NCBI RefSeq assembly: GCF_016802725.1
Contig: NC_052671.1
Coordinates: forward strand, 14,279,231-14,343,230
Length of the DNA stretch: 64,000 nucleotides
From: Solenopsis invicta
Lineage: Eukaryota; Arthropoda; Insecta; Hymenoptera; Formicidae
Direction: 5' to 3'
This document shows positions 1 to 9,789 of the stretch, one piece after another. Numbering within the stretch: position 1 is the stretch's first letter; every line of letters begins with the position of its first letter. The notes under the pieces were generated by a model that was not told the DNA's origin, ran no database searches, and saw only the letters and a list, made by a program, of their open reading frames with translations. A program made the position numbers and the translations under genes.

Positions 1-358
1 AGTTACTTGCGTCACTAACATCTTCCTTTTCGCGGATACTTCGACGGCATCACGTGGGAAACCTTACGCGCATCGTGTACGGAATCGTGCGCGCAAGTTG
101 ATTATTACGCTCGAGAACCAACATCCTCCCGCAACTTTCTCATAGAGAATCTAGAATAAGTAGTCGGGCAACAAATATTATCGGACGAACGCGATCGCGG
201 GCGATACCTCGCAGCGCGTGCAATTCTCCACTTGTCGCATGTATCCGCAGACACTCTCATCAGCCCGGATACAATGAACGGTATCGCCGCAATTTCACAA
301 TGTTTCTCTCAATTAAGAAGTATTTTTCCACACAGGTTTGCTTAATCGCGGAATCAAC

Positions 359-385
359 GTGTGTGTGTGTGTGTGTGTGTGCGTG
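359..385 (+). repeat. (GT)n microsatellite
   Basis: Eleven GT units followed by GCGTG. Confidence 0.95.
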
Positions 386-897
386 CTACTTTTCAGGCGC
401 TTGATTCGCGCGCGTATATCGCAGCGTGTGCACACCGCGGATGCCAGTAAGATTTCGACGAAATTAGATTTAGGTGGTGGTATTTCGTCAAGCTCCGAAG
501 GATGTTACATTGTGACGGAGGGAAGGCGTTAAAATGAGACGTTACTTTGAAAAATATAGCGTGAGTGCATTGTATATTCTCAACGGCTTGGGTGATAAAA
601 GATTTTCATCTCATCGCTGCTTCGATCGCTCACACATGCGTTAATTTCTCACGGCTTGAAAAATCGCGACGGGATAGAGCCGCTTGGAAAATGGCCCGGC
701 GGCCGCTTGCGCAACGTGCAATGCGGCATGTCCCGCATTGTTACGAGCTTTGCGCACTAAATCCATACTTTTCTCAGCGATTACGCGCCGCTTGTTGGCA
801 CCTTCGGTGGGTCTCACCCGAGCGGATGGCGAAACGTCACGGTCGACGTGCGTCCCGATCGCGTCGCGGCATCAAAGACCGGTTACGAAGAATCGAC

Positions 898-923
898 GAA
901 AGAGAGAGGGAGAGAGAGAGAGA
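898..923 (+). repeat. (GA)n microsatellite
   Basis: GA repeat with one GGG interruption, inside a CpG-dense block. Confidence 0.9.
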
Positions 924-1529
924 ACAATCGCGTCCGTTCGCGGTACACAATGGGCGCGACGTGTGTACGCACGGCGACGCGCGCGCGGAGGATGAAATGT
1001 TCGCGCGTACGTACGCCGCGTACTTACAGCGCGCGCGGTTTCGCCGGAAAGGAAACCGTACCGCGCCGGCAATTATATTCGCGCGCCGTAAAATCGTCAC
1101 GACGCATGCACGTGCATGCACGCGACGCGAACCGCGCACACACGGGCGCGCACGCGGCGCGAAATAAGGGAGAAACGTCGACAATGGGCCTGATTACAAA
1201 ATCTGGAACGATTTCGTGGGAGTGCGCCGGTAACGGTGACTTAAGAAACTCGCCCGATTGTTGCGGGAGCGTATGCGAGTTACGATGTTTCCGAATTGAT
1301 GATCCACGCGATTGCGCGCGGGATTTGCGAGGAACGCGCGGTGTTTACTATAAAAAAAAAATCGAGAAATTCTGGAATTTTTAAGAAACTTATTTTCTGA
1401 CCTTGAAAATCTCATTTCGTCGGTAGTCAGGGAAATTTTTGGAGAATCTTACTTTTACATTTAAATAATTTTTTTTACCGTTTTTTTTTCTAGTAATGTA
1501 AAATTTATTAGTAATAAATACGGCGTTTG

Positions 1530-1900
1530 ATTAAAATTGCGTGGTAAAATAATTATGGTTAAGAGCTACATTTTTGTAGTTATTACTACTATAATGGTAG
1601 TAACAATAAGTTTATATTTATAGTTAGCACAATTGTAAAAAGAATTTACTACAAATTATGATAATTTCAAATATTAATGTTTGTTGTGAAATATCAAGAT
1701 ATGGATAAACATTTCTGTAGTAAATGCAATCACAATTACGGCGAATAAAACTATTTTGCTAATATTCGCTTATTATTTATGTCATAATAACTAAAAGTTA
1801 TAATTGCATATTTAATACAACTGTAAATATATAGTTAGCACCAAAAATGATTATGAATTGTAGTTAAATTATAGTGATTGTAACCATTTTTTTCTCTCAT
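1530..1900 (+). mobile_element. Short TIR element (MITE), family 1 copy A
   Basis: AT-rich non-coding element ending in TAACCATTTTTTTCTCTCAT (1881-1900). It shares many blocks with copies at 2041-2444 (opposite strand) and 61361-61905 (same strand), for example TATCAAGATATGG, a TTTGCTTACTATT-like block and GTTAGCACC/GTTGGCACC followed by AGTTAAATTA. Its left end is eroded. No coding capacity. Confidence 0.6.
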
Positions 1901-2040
1901 TCTCATGTAAATCGTGAGTTTTTTCTTATTAAAAAAATCAGTAATAACAGGAAACAATAAATCATTCTAAACTGGCTTTGTGTGTTTAATCATGAGTTAA
2001 ATCCGTGTATTTGCGACCATATATCATCGGTTTATACCAA

Positions 2041-2444
2041 AAGAAAAAGTTGCACAACTGCAATTACCATAATTTAATTCGTAGTCATTTTAAATACCAA
2101 TACATTTATAATTGTTTCAATCATGCAAATTATGGTTATTAGCGATTATTACTATGTGAATAGTAAGCAAATGTTAAAAATAAAAATAGTTATGTATATA
2201 ACCATAATTATAATTACATTTTTTATAAAAAAATGTTTATTTTACTTTTACCAACCATATCTTGATATTTAGTTATACCAGTATTTGAAAATACAATTTA
2301 TAGTAAAATTTTTTATATTTGAAAAAAGTATAAACATAAGGTTATTATTATTAACATTATAAGAATAATAACTGTAAAAATGGCTTAACCACAAAATTGT
2401 TCTACTAATTACAATTTCAGTTACCAAACATTTTTCTCTCAGTA
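2041..2444 (-). mobile_element. Short TIR element (MITE), family 1 copy B, inverted to copy A
   Basis: Reverse-complement copy of the element at 1530-1900. Read on the minus strand it opens with ACTGAGAGAAAAATGTTTGG (from about 2443), then the TGGTTAAGCCATTTTT block and TATCAAGATATGG. With copy A it makes a foldback of about 900 bp with a spacer of about 140 bp (1901-2040). Confidence 0.6.
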
Positions 2445-2606
2445 TAGTACATATTATTACTTTCAAATGTAATATTAAAAAATTAAGTGGCTTTTCTTTG
2501 TAATTGTATGTTTAAAGAACATAAAAAATATAACTTATAAAATAGAACTCATAAAACCAGTTGAAGTATTCATAGACGATCCAAATTATTATAAGAATAA
2601 TGAAAC

Positions 2607-2661
2607 AGTCGTAGTGTGGCTACTACGAATGACAGTGAAGGCTTCTGAGTTCAAATCACAG
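2607..2661 (+). repeat. tRNA-like relic (SINE-head-like)
   Basis: Contains GTAGTGTGGCTACTACG followed by a T-arm-like CTGAGTTCAAATCACAG (2645-2661; loop TTCAAAT, 4 of 5 stem pairs), resembling A and B boxes of a pol III tRNA promoter. No intact acceptor stem, so this is more likely a tRNA-derived SINE fragment than a tRNA gene. Confidence 0.35.
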
Positions 2662-3912
2662 TCAGTTCTATTAATTTTTCCTCATTTTTACAAAAAGTAC
2701 ACTAAAACAAATTTATTTTAAAGCATTACAAAATTCTCTAATCTTATCTGAAATTTTTTAGAAAATCCGCCAATTCTCGGGAAAATTCTTTCACAAAATT
2801 TATGTTAGCACGTCGGTATCGAAATCCGACATTCGGTTCTCGCGTTCAGCGCAACCTTTTCGTAAAATTAGCACGTTGACTCGAAGGAAATCGAGAGCGT
2901 CGCGCATATACTGTTACATGATACTCGAATAATAAATATATCCAATAATTTCATTATCTCGATGCAGCTCATTATAAAAGGAATGGATATTTCGTGAGTC
3001 GTGTACGGTATGCTAATTCACCGAGCAATCGGTACTCGGGAAGAAACTTGTTCGCCGTTGATGATGTCATTTCAGAGATAAGCTGGACAAGTATACACAT
3101 ATTTGTTTCGCATCTCTCCGTGCGCGATCCAATCATCTTAAAATGCGGCGCATCTAAAATGCGCTTAAACACCCGACGGAACGTCGATCGGACAACTATT
3201 AAGTAATTTAACTAGCAACACAGCGAAATTCTCCAAATATGAGATAAAGTAACGAAGTGTGATGCTGCGCGTAGGCAGTTCCCTCAAATGCCAGGCTCAA
3301 AGTACCCATCTCGGGAGGGATCGAGATGTTATCGGCGAGCACACGATCGCGTTCACGCTGCAGAATCCTCGTTTGCATCATCGTTAAGAACGAAGACGCG
3401 GCGGCAGCCGAAAATCCCGAGCGGGTCGCGCGCGCATAACGTATCTCGTCGCGGCGAGGCGTCAAGATGTGGAACGTTACGAGCGGTGCATGAGAGATCC
3501 GATAAAATCGGCGCGCAAGGCGGAGTTAATGAACGAAACTTGTTCGCGCGCGGGATACAGTTGGGAGCGTTGCGCTCTGCAGCCGTTTGCGTGCCCCTGT
3601 GCGCGCACCTGTATACAAGAAGTATTTTCCTCATTTACTTTTGCGGGTGGAGGCATACGCTGTTGCGTACAACAGCTTGTTTAACTGTGACGGTGAAACG
3701 CACGACGCGCCCGTAGAACCGCGAGGCATCATCGCCGCGTTCCCTCGGTTCCCTCTTCAGCGTAGCACGGGCGATTAAAGAATAATCGGACGAGCGTGTT
3801 CGCGGCCCGAGGAATCGTCCCGAATTGAAACCAGTTCCGATCAGCCAGGAAATAGCGATTCAAAACGAAAATAACTTTTAATACGGGCATTCTGATGTCC
3901 ACTGAATCTAAC
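2662..3912. other. Intronic DNA without recognisable features
   Basis: Turns from AT-rich to CpG-rich near 2980-3780. Open frames up to 142 codons overlap on both strands and look compositional. Confidence 0.5.
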
Positions 3913-4699
3913 TTAACCCTTCGTGGGCCAACAAGGGATTTGAAGACTCAGACGATTTTCATTTGTGAATTATTCTTGATAATATTTAAAAAAAAGCTAA
4001 TGAGAATTAATGAATGTATAATGAATATAATATATAACGGACAGAAGTATATCAGATTTGGCACGATAATTAAGTCTCGTTGAGGATTTTTGTTCTGTTA
4101 AGTATTGGTTAATGCATGAATTCAGAATGTACAAGATAGCATTAGGATTCACGGCTTCGATTATCATTCTGCGTCTTTTCGGGAAGAGTATTTCTTTTCC
4201 TAGAGTTTAAATTATTTTGATTTCATATTACTTCAGACTTGGTAACTCCGTTAGTGATTCAACATGGACCAAGAACAAGTAATTGCTGATACGCATTTCG
4301 ACAATATTGTTGCGCTGAAGATGACTCCAAAGTGAATTGAAACGTTCTTATTCTTAGTTTAATTTATGTTCAATAAAATTTATCAAATAAATTGTAACTA
4401 CGGATAAAAAAAATCGTATTTTGATTGTTATTAGCCTTCTATAAATATTATTTTTAATTCTTGAGAGTCCCTTTGTAATTTTATTGCTGAATTATTCTGT
4501 CTCAAATTCGGACACGTACAAAAAAAAGTGAACATCGTTTCGATGTAAACAATTGTGAAATGGCATTCTGAAATGTGAGATAGAGTGTATCAGAATTTTT
4601 TTCAGATTCTTCAGAGCACAAAAACTGTTTCAAAAACATTATCAGATAGTGATCCGGTTGAAAAACAGCGAAAAAAAACATTGAATCGCGGAGAGTTAA
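3913..4699 (-). mobile_element. TTAA-flanked MITE (piggyBac-like ends), interrupted copy
   Basis: Starts TTAACCCTTCGTGGGCC and ends GAATCGCGGAGAGTTAA. Matches, in reverse, the elements at 23517-23755 and 35200-35470. Homology covers 3913-3976 and about 4488-4699 only; the 511 bp between (3977-4487) has no counterpart in the other copies and is flanked by an exact 11-bp direct repeat TGAATTATTCT (3966-3976 and 4488-4498), so it looks like a later insertion. Confidence 0.6.
3977..4498. mobile_element. Insertion nested in the TTAA MITE, with 11-bp target-site duplication
   Basis: 511 bp of AT-rich sequence plus one copy of the duplicated TGAATTATTCT. No terminal inverted repeat or protein seen. 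Duplications of this variable length are typical of target-primed retroposons such as SINE/LINE fragments, but no clear poly-A end is present. Confidence 0.4.
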
Positions 4700-6840
4700 G
4701 AATCGTAAAAAAGAATTCTCCGACATTCCATGCAATTTAGTTTGTACAACGATAAAGAAAAAGTCGGTAAGTTGATTAATTCTTTCAACTTGATTAAATT
4801 TTTTTCAATTTAAGTATTTACGTATTTGACTTAAATGCATAAAATACTTGAATTTTAATTTAATTATATATTTAATTACGTATACATTTTACTTGAAAAA
4901 TAAATATTTGAATTAAAGAAATTTAATAACGTTGAAAAATTTAATAAAATTAACAACTTTTTTTCTCAGTTTATGTATAATTCGTAGTACAAAATTTTAG
5001 ATTTATATGAAACTATATAGCTTATAATTGTGTGCAAACTTCTTTAAAAAAATTGTATTTCTCTTCCCCAAATAAGTGATTTTTTTTATAAAGATTGTAA
5101 TAAAAATATCTACTTCTGATTGAGCAGATGAACAAACAGCTGGACCTCCGAATGTCGCATAATTTCTGGTTAATTTACACGAGTAGTTTAACTTATCATT
5201 TTGCCACGCGTAATAAATATTATACATGAGTTTTGAAATCGTCGTCGCACTTCGATAATGTTATCTTTCTTTTGGATCGGGTCAACGTGCCCAGATAAAA
5301 TACTTTAATAATCGCGATCGTTGGCTGTGTGTGTGTGTGCGTGTGTGTGTATTCGCTATGCACACTTTGAATTAGTCTCAGCTTTTTTTGCAATATCGCT
5401 AAGTTATAAAGTGAAAATAACGAAAAACCTGTTCATAATCGCGCTTCTCCATAAAATGCGATAATTATATCAGTTATGGAAGCATAAACGTCGCGTCGCT
5501 CGTATGGAAATCGTAGTTATATGACTGCGAGCATGGGTCGTAACGTTTCTCACTGCGGTTACAAATCATCGTAACCATGATTTTCGCCCATGACGATCTC
5601 GCGCCGCGAGAAGTCTTTGGGATACTCCGCGCGTGCGCGACGCCGACGTGCACTAACCGCGGCAGGAAACAAAATTTTGCAATAAACTGACTTGGAGCTA
5701 GACCAACTATGTTTATTACACGGTAATCTCGCCGTGCGTTGTTCTTGGTCGGCACGCTCAGATCAATTGTGCCGTACCGCTCCGCGAGCAATAATATACC
5801 AGCTCGGACGTGCCGTGCTGAATAGTGGGCCAAGATCCAGATACGTTTGTCGTAGGATTAGTCGTTTCCACGAACGCGTGATTTTTGCGGCTTACCTTAA
5901 GCGACTGACTAAAAGATATCTGCGTAATTTATATAGCCGTGATTTAGGCCATCGGAACCTCGAGGACTCTGGGCAACGTTAACTGGATCTAAATCATTTT
6001 ACCCCAAACTACACGCGAATAAATTCATTGTCAGCGCTACAAGCGGTGACTCGGCGACTCGAGTAAATTTTCGTGAAAATCACAGCGTTCATAAATAAGT
6101 GCAAACGAGTGTAAAGACTGACGAATATCGCGTGTAGCAAAGTGTAAAGACTATAGAGTCTTTTTTTCTACTTGATAATTATGCGCACGATTCGCGTGAT
6201 ATCGAAGGATAGATTCTACGACGTATTTCCATAACGGAGATCGCGAACTAAAAAAATGTAAAGTCATCTCCACTCGAAATCAATAGCACATTACATAATG
6301 GTAACAGTTTTCAAACGTACCAATGATAAATAAGGTGACCGCAAAGTCGATTCACAAATCACAATAAAGCCTTCAGCGACAGGTTGGTATTGCGCCGCCT
6401 GTGTGCGCTCGTCTATATAGCGCGCGATGAGTCGTTAGATCAGGTATTTAGCCCGACGCAAACTTATCTTAACCGACACCTCCACCAAAGCTAGGCGGCG
6501 CCTTTCAGAGGCTTTATAAAGCCACTGATTTTTGCCCATAAATCACGGCTGATTATAGAAGTTTCGGACATTACTCCAAGTATATTTATGCTATTGAGCC
6601 GCGGCGGATTCTCGTTACGATCACAAAGGGCTTACGACCGTGATTCATACGAACAAACGGCCGCGGTGAATGATTAATCCGACGACTAAAGAAACGTATT
6701 GATGATGGTACGTTATATTTTTAATACGGATTTTTAAATATCTAACTGATCGTAACCATTTTTTAATCTAAAGGGTCTTGAGTCATAACATCTGTGAATT
6801 ATTTTATGCAGTAGCAGGGTTTATCGTAGTCGTTTAACGA
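4700..6840. other. Intronic DNA with promoter-like sites
   Basis: AT-rich to about 5250, a GT repeat near 5335-5350, then mixed sequence with the minus-strand TATA/initiator pair at 5904-5935. A weaker plus-strand TATATAG (6414-6420) lies 28 nt before a TCAG. No coding exon recognised. Confidence 0.45.
5904..5935 (-). promoter_or_regulatory. TATA box plus initiator, minus strand (candidate core promoter)
   Basis: Minus strand carries TATATAA (5935-5929) with a TCAGT initiator (5908-5904) placed so that the initiator A lies about 30 nt from the TATA start, the canonical insect spacing. A CTTAAG|GTAAGC donor-like sequence follows at 5896/5895. No recognisable gene lies immediately downstream on that strand, so it may be chance, an enhancer/ncRNA start or an alternative promoter. 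Confidence 0.3.
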
Positions 6841-7060
6841 ACACGGAAAAAACAATTTTATTACAATATCTAAAAATTTAGCTAGATAATTTTATGTTGG
6901 ACCAACGAAATAATTATGTAGGATTTTCCAGCATGATAATATTGCTGCAAAGGGCTTCGTGACATTCTAGCAAGCAGCTCAAAGGTTCAATATAATTTTT
7001 TTAATGGTTCGACGTAATTATTTTCAGATTTGTATTTCAGCAAAATTGTTCTTTCCGTGT
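6841..7060. mobile_element. 220-bp TIR element (MITE), family 3 copy 1
   Basis: Terminal inverted repeats ACACGGAAAAAACAATTTT (6841-6859) and its complement at 7042-7060 match at 18 of 19 bases. Internal AAATAATTATGTAGGA recurs in copies near 42.3 kb and 49.0 kb. Non-coding. Confidence 0.7.
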
Positions 7061-7176
7061 ATTACCCCGCTAGGATGACATTTATTAAATTATGATAAAA
7101 TTTTTCACAAAAATTACAATATAATCTGCAGTCAGGTAGGAATATTTATAAAAATAGATGTAAAAGTATTGATTTC

Positions 7177-7214
7177 TTTATAAGATATTGATAACTTTAT
7201 AAGATATTGATAAC
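7177..7214. repeat. 19-bp tandem duplication
   Basis: TTTATAAGATATTGATAAC occurs twice, back to back and identical (7177-7195, 7196-7214). Confidence 0.9.
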
Positions 7215-7319
7215 TATTTGTTCAATTAATTTTGAGATGACATTTCAGCAAAACTATAACGATATGGCGAATTATTTCAATGATGTAGTTGCCAAATGAA
7301 ATTCGAAAAGAAATTATTC

Positions 7320-7392
7320 AATAATTAAGAAGAATATTTTAGCTGTATTATATTATGTATATAATACGGCTAAAATATTTTTCTTAATTATT
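7320..7392. repeat. 33-bp-arm hairpin with only G-U wobble mismatches
   Basis: Arms 7320-7352 and 7360-7392 are separated by a 7-nt loop. The DNA arms differ at two positions, and on the + strand RNA both differences become G-U pairs, so the stem is unbroken over 33 pairs. Could be a palindromic MITE core or a small-RNA precursor. Confidence 0.7.
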
Positions 7393-8676
7393 AAACAGAA
7401 ATATAATTAATATATATTTATGTTTATAAAAATGCATAATTATAATAAATTATGATGTAGATATAAATATAAATTATAAGAAATATTGAAACATAAAACA
7501 TTACACATTTATTAAAAATGTGAAAATTTTAAATAAACAATTAAATGGTTATTGAAATAATAGTAAAATATTTTTACTTTACATTTGAATTTGTCAAACT
7601 TTTGACAAATTTATTATTCAAAAATTTTATTTTTATCTAATAAAACAGCAGCGTTACAGCATATCATCTTAGCGCAATTATTACAAAATTTTCATCAATT
7701 CGTGATGTCATAGGTCATTAGTTGCACAATATGCCTATCGGGACATATAAACGCGACTTAATTTAGAACTGAAATAAAATCCTGAAATAGTATGGTGTAA
7801 AAAAGAAATTGCATTTGGAACGTACGATTAACAACGACCATCGATATTTCTTGTTACGATCTCTTCCCTTCGACGGTTTACTTGACCAATTTCGACGACC
7901 GTATTAGCGGTGGTTCTTGCAATTCTGATTTACTGCCGCGCTCACGCCACGGAATAATACAAGCACACGTCCCTGTAATTTTACGGCTGACGCATCGAGA
8001 AATGTTACGATCCCCTAAGTTTTTGTCACCGGTTCCCTCCCGCCACCCTACGGTCGCCCTAACCCTTCATTCCAGTTGCCGTTCCGTCCCTCCCTCTCTC
8101 GTGCGCGCTCCGTCCTATCCGCTGTAATGCCCCGTGATTGTTGTTACCAGAGATCCGACGGAAACCGACAATCCATTGATGCGGGACGCATGTCGTGCTC
8201 CGGCTGAATTTTATACACGTTTTATTTCGTCACCGGACGTGAAGGGAAAATGATGGCATTGAGTCAACATCCTGCGCGATTGATATTAATATTTACAAAA
8301 AAGCGGAAGGGACCGCACGGTCGCGTATCGCGAGCTCGTAACGCACGCCGCTGTCGCGAGAGTATATTATGAATAAAACGCGCAAGAAAAAAAAATTTAT
8401 TACGATATACTACACTTTCATATTTGTCAAACGTAATTCTATTATCCTCGAGGACAGAATGCGTTTTTCTAATTGTTACGAGTGTACTACCGATCACGAT
8501 GGCGCCAAGATAAAATATTGTTTATTCGCTATGATCCAGCAAGTCCGCGGCAAACGGAAAAGTGTAAATTGCCCCTGCCACGATAAGTGTAGGCTGACGC
8601 GTTTAGGATTTCTATGTTCTCCACTGGATCTTCCTTTCTTCTCCCATCTCTCCCCTTTCCACACACCGCGGAGCCC
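7393..8676. other. Intronic DNA, no recognised gene
   Basis: AT-rich to about 7700, then mixed. No CR2, CR3 or homeodomain exon of cut found on the minus strand here or anywhere below 9789. Confidence 0.55.
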
Positions 8677-8747
8677 TTTATACATTTCACCCCTACCCAG
8701 TGCTCATCCGGGGCTTCCTATTCCCAGGAGCTATTAGTCTAAACAAT

Positions 8748-8786
8748 ATGGCTGCCAAACGCAGCATACAATCGATAGCCGGCAAG
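8748..8786 (+). other. Possible 5' coding exon of the nested gene
   Basis: ATG in good context (acaatATGG) reads MAAKRSIQSIAGK and runs straight into AAG|GTATGC, a good donor at 8787. A TTTATA (8677-8682) with a TCATCC initiator-like site (8704-8709) 29 nt later would give a short leader. The best downstream acceptor (CCTTTTCCGCGGTGCAG, 9193) is followed by LEGTEVPSGPALGSRK in the same frame, but that frame stops at 9248 and does not join the 9277 frame unless a very short intron (9241-9276) or another acceptor is used. Linkage to 9277-9775 is therefore unproven. Confidence 0.25.
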
Positions 8787-9276
8787 GTATGCCAACGAGC
8801 TGCGTAATTTAATTAAGACTATAGCTGTTCAAGTCTAGATATAGCGTTTTTCGCATCAAATATTGAGCACAATGTGGCTTTGATAACAGCACTATATGGC
8901 GATATGGCGAAGTGCTTTTTACCTCGCAATTACATTTGTGTAGATAAACCCATTACCACTTGAAAATTCTATTAATCTACAATCATTGCGGCATTCTGCA
9001 AAATCATAGATTATTTCATTACACGATAGACTTCTATCGATGACTTGCAGGATTTATCGGTCTCATCCTTCTGACTTTTAACCATAGTGAAATAGCCCAC
9101 GATGTCACCAACGCATACTTAACTTCCTAATGATACTTCGCGTGTGCACGAAGAGGGATGCGATCTCTTGAGCGTTCCTTTTCCGCGGTGCAGTTAGAGG
9201 GAACAGAAGTACCATCGGGCCCCGCGTTAGGCAGCCGAAAGGTTAGCTGACAGCTCATGGTTAGTGATTCGGCGAG

Positions 9277-9775
9277 ATGGATTATTGGCAGTGCGAGGCG
9301 GAAGATTTTCGAAAAGTCAAGTCAATCGACAAGTCCGTCGTCTACGACGAAGGCAGAGGTATACATTTATGGCGAGCAAATTATTTTTGGAGTCGTTTAT
9401 TTAGTGTCTCAAAAATCGAAGACGGAATGCGATCCAACGTGCGTATAATTACACACTTAAGATAGCAAACCGTTCGATCGCGCATTCTCAAATGATCACG
9501 CTGAGCTTTACCATAAGCGCGATTTACCGCGCTTATGGGGCGTGGAAGGAAGCGAAATTAATCACAATTGCCATAGGTACCCGCTACACTGTGGCGGCAT
9601 GTGTAATTACGATGTCTCGTCTGTCTTCATGGACATCGAGACGTCAGACGATCCAGCCTTCGTCGTGTCAGACGTTACGCAGAGGCGCATCAAGAAGTTG
9701 TACGAAACGATGAAAATAAAAATAAAAACACTATTAGTGAGAAACGGAGAGAGAGAGAAAGAGAGCTGGAACTGA
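9277..9775 (+). CDS. Candidate small nested gene, antisense in cut intron (two-exon model 9277..9358, 9462..9775)
   Basis: I do not recognise this with certainty. From ATG 9277 the frame reads MDYWQCEAEDFRKVKSIDKS then VVYDEGR. An AG|GTATAC donor at 9358/9359 and a CACACTTAAG acceptor at 9461 define a 103 bp intron whose phase (1) matches. The second exon continues DSKPFDRAFSNDHAELYHKR, DLPRLWGVEGSEINHNCHRY and on through VFMDIETSDDPAFVVSDV to TGA at 9773-9775, about 131 residues in all. Acidic/basic balance, aromatic content and codon use are more gene-like than other open frames in the window. The motif R.F...H.A-[DE]-[FL]-Y.K.D-[IL]-P.L faintly resembles the C-terminal region of CFAP90/C5orf49-type ciliary proteins; this is inference from memory. 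A GTGAGA at 9735 could instead be a further donor. Without the intron the frame would need a shift near 9460, so a pseudogene is also possible. Confidence 0.35.
9511..9538. repeat. Perfect 11-bp inverted repeat
   Basis: CCATAAGCGCG (9511-9521), six-base loop ATTTAC, then CGCGCTTATGG (9528-9538). It lies inside the second exon of the nested candidate and would form a stable hairpin in either transcript. Confidence 0.85.
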
Positions 9776-9789
9776 TGATCGGTACTCAC

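Larger units (their letters stand above)
1..1430. other. Intronic/intergenic, CpG-dense block
   Basis: GC- and CpG-rich sequence downstream of the CR1 exon on the cut strand. Overlapping Arg-rich open frames on both strands reflect base composition, not genes. Apart from GT and GA repeats I see nothing assignable. Confidence 0.6.

Noticed and set aside
6414..6443. Plus-strand TATATAG plus TCAG promoter
   Set aside because: Initiator match is poor and no downstream gene could be tied to it.
9268..9465. Reading the nested candidate as one unspliced frame
   Set aside because: The frame stops at 9463 and the region after 9358 is less protein-like; the 103-bp intron restores phase better, although a frameshifted pseudogene remains possible.
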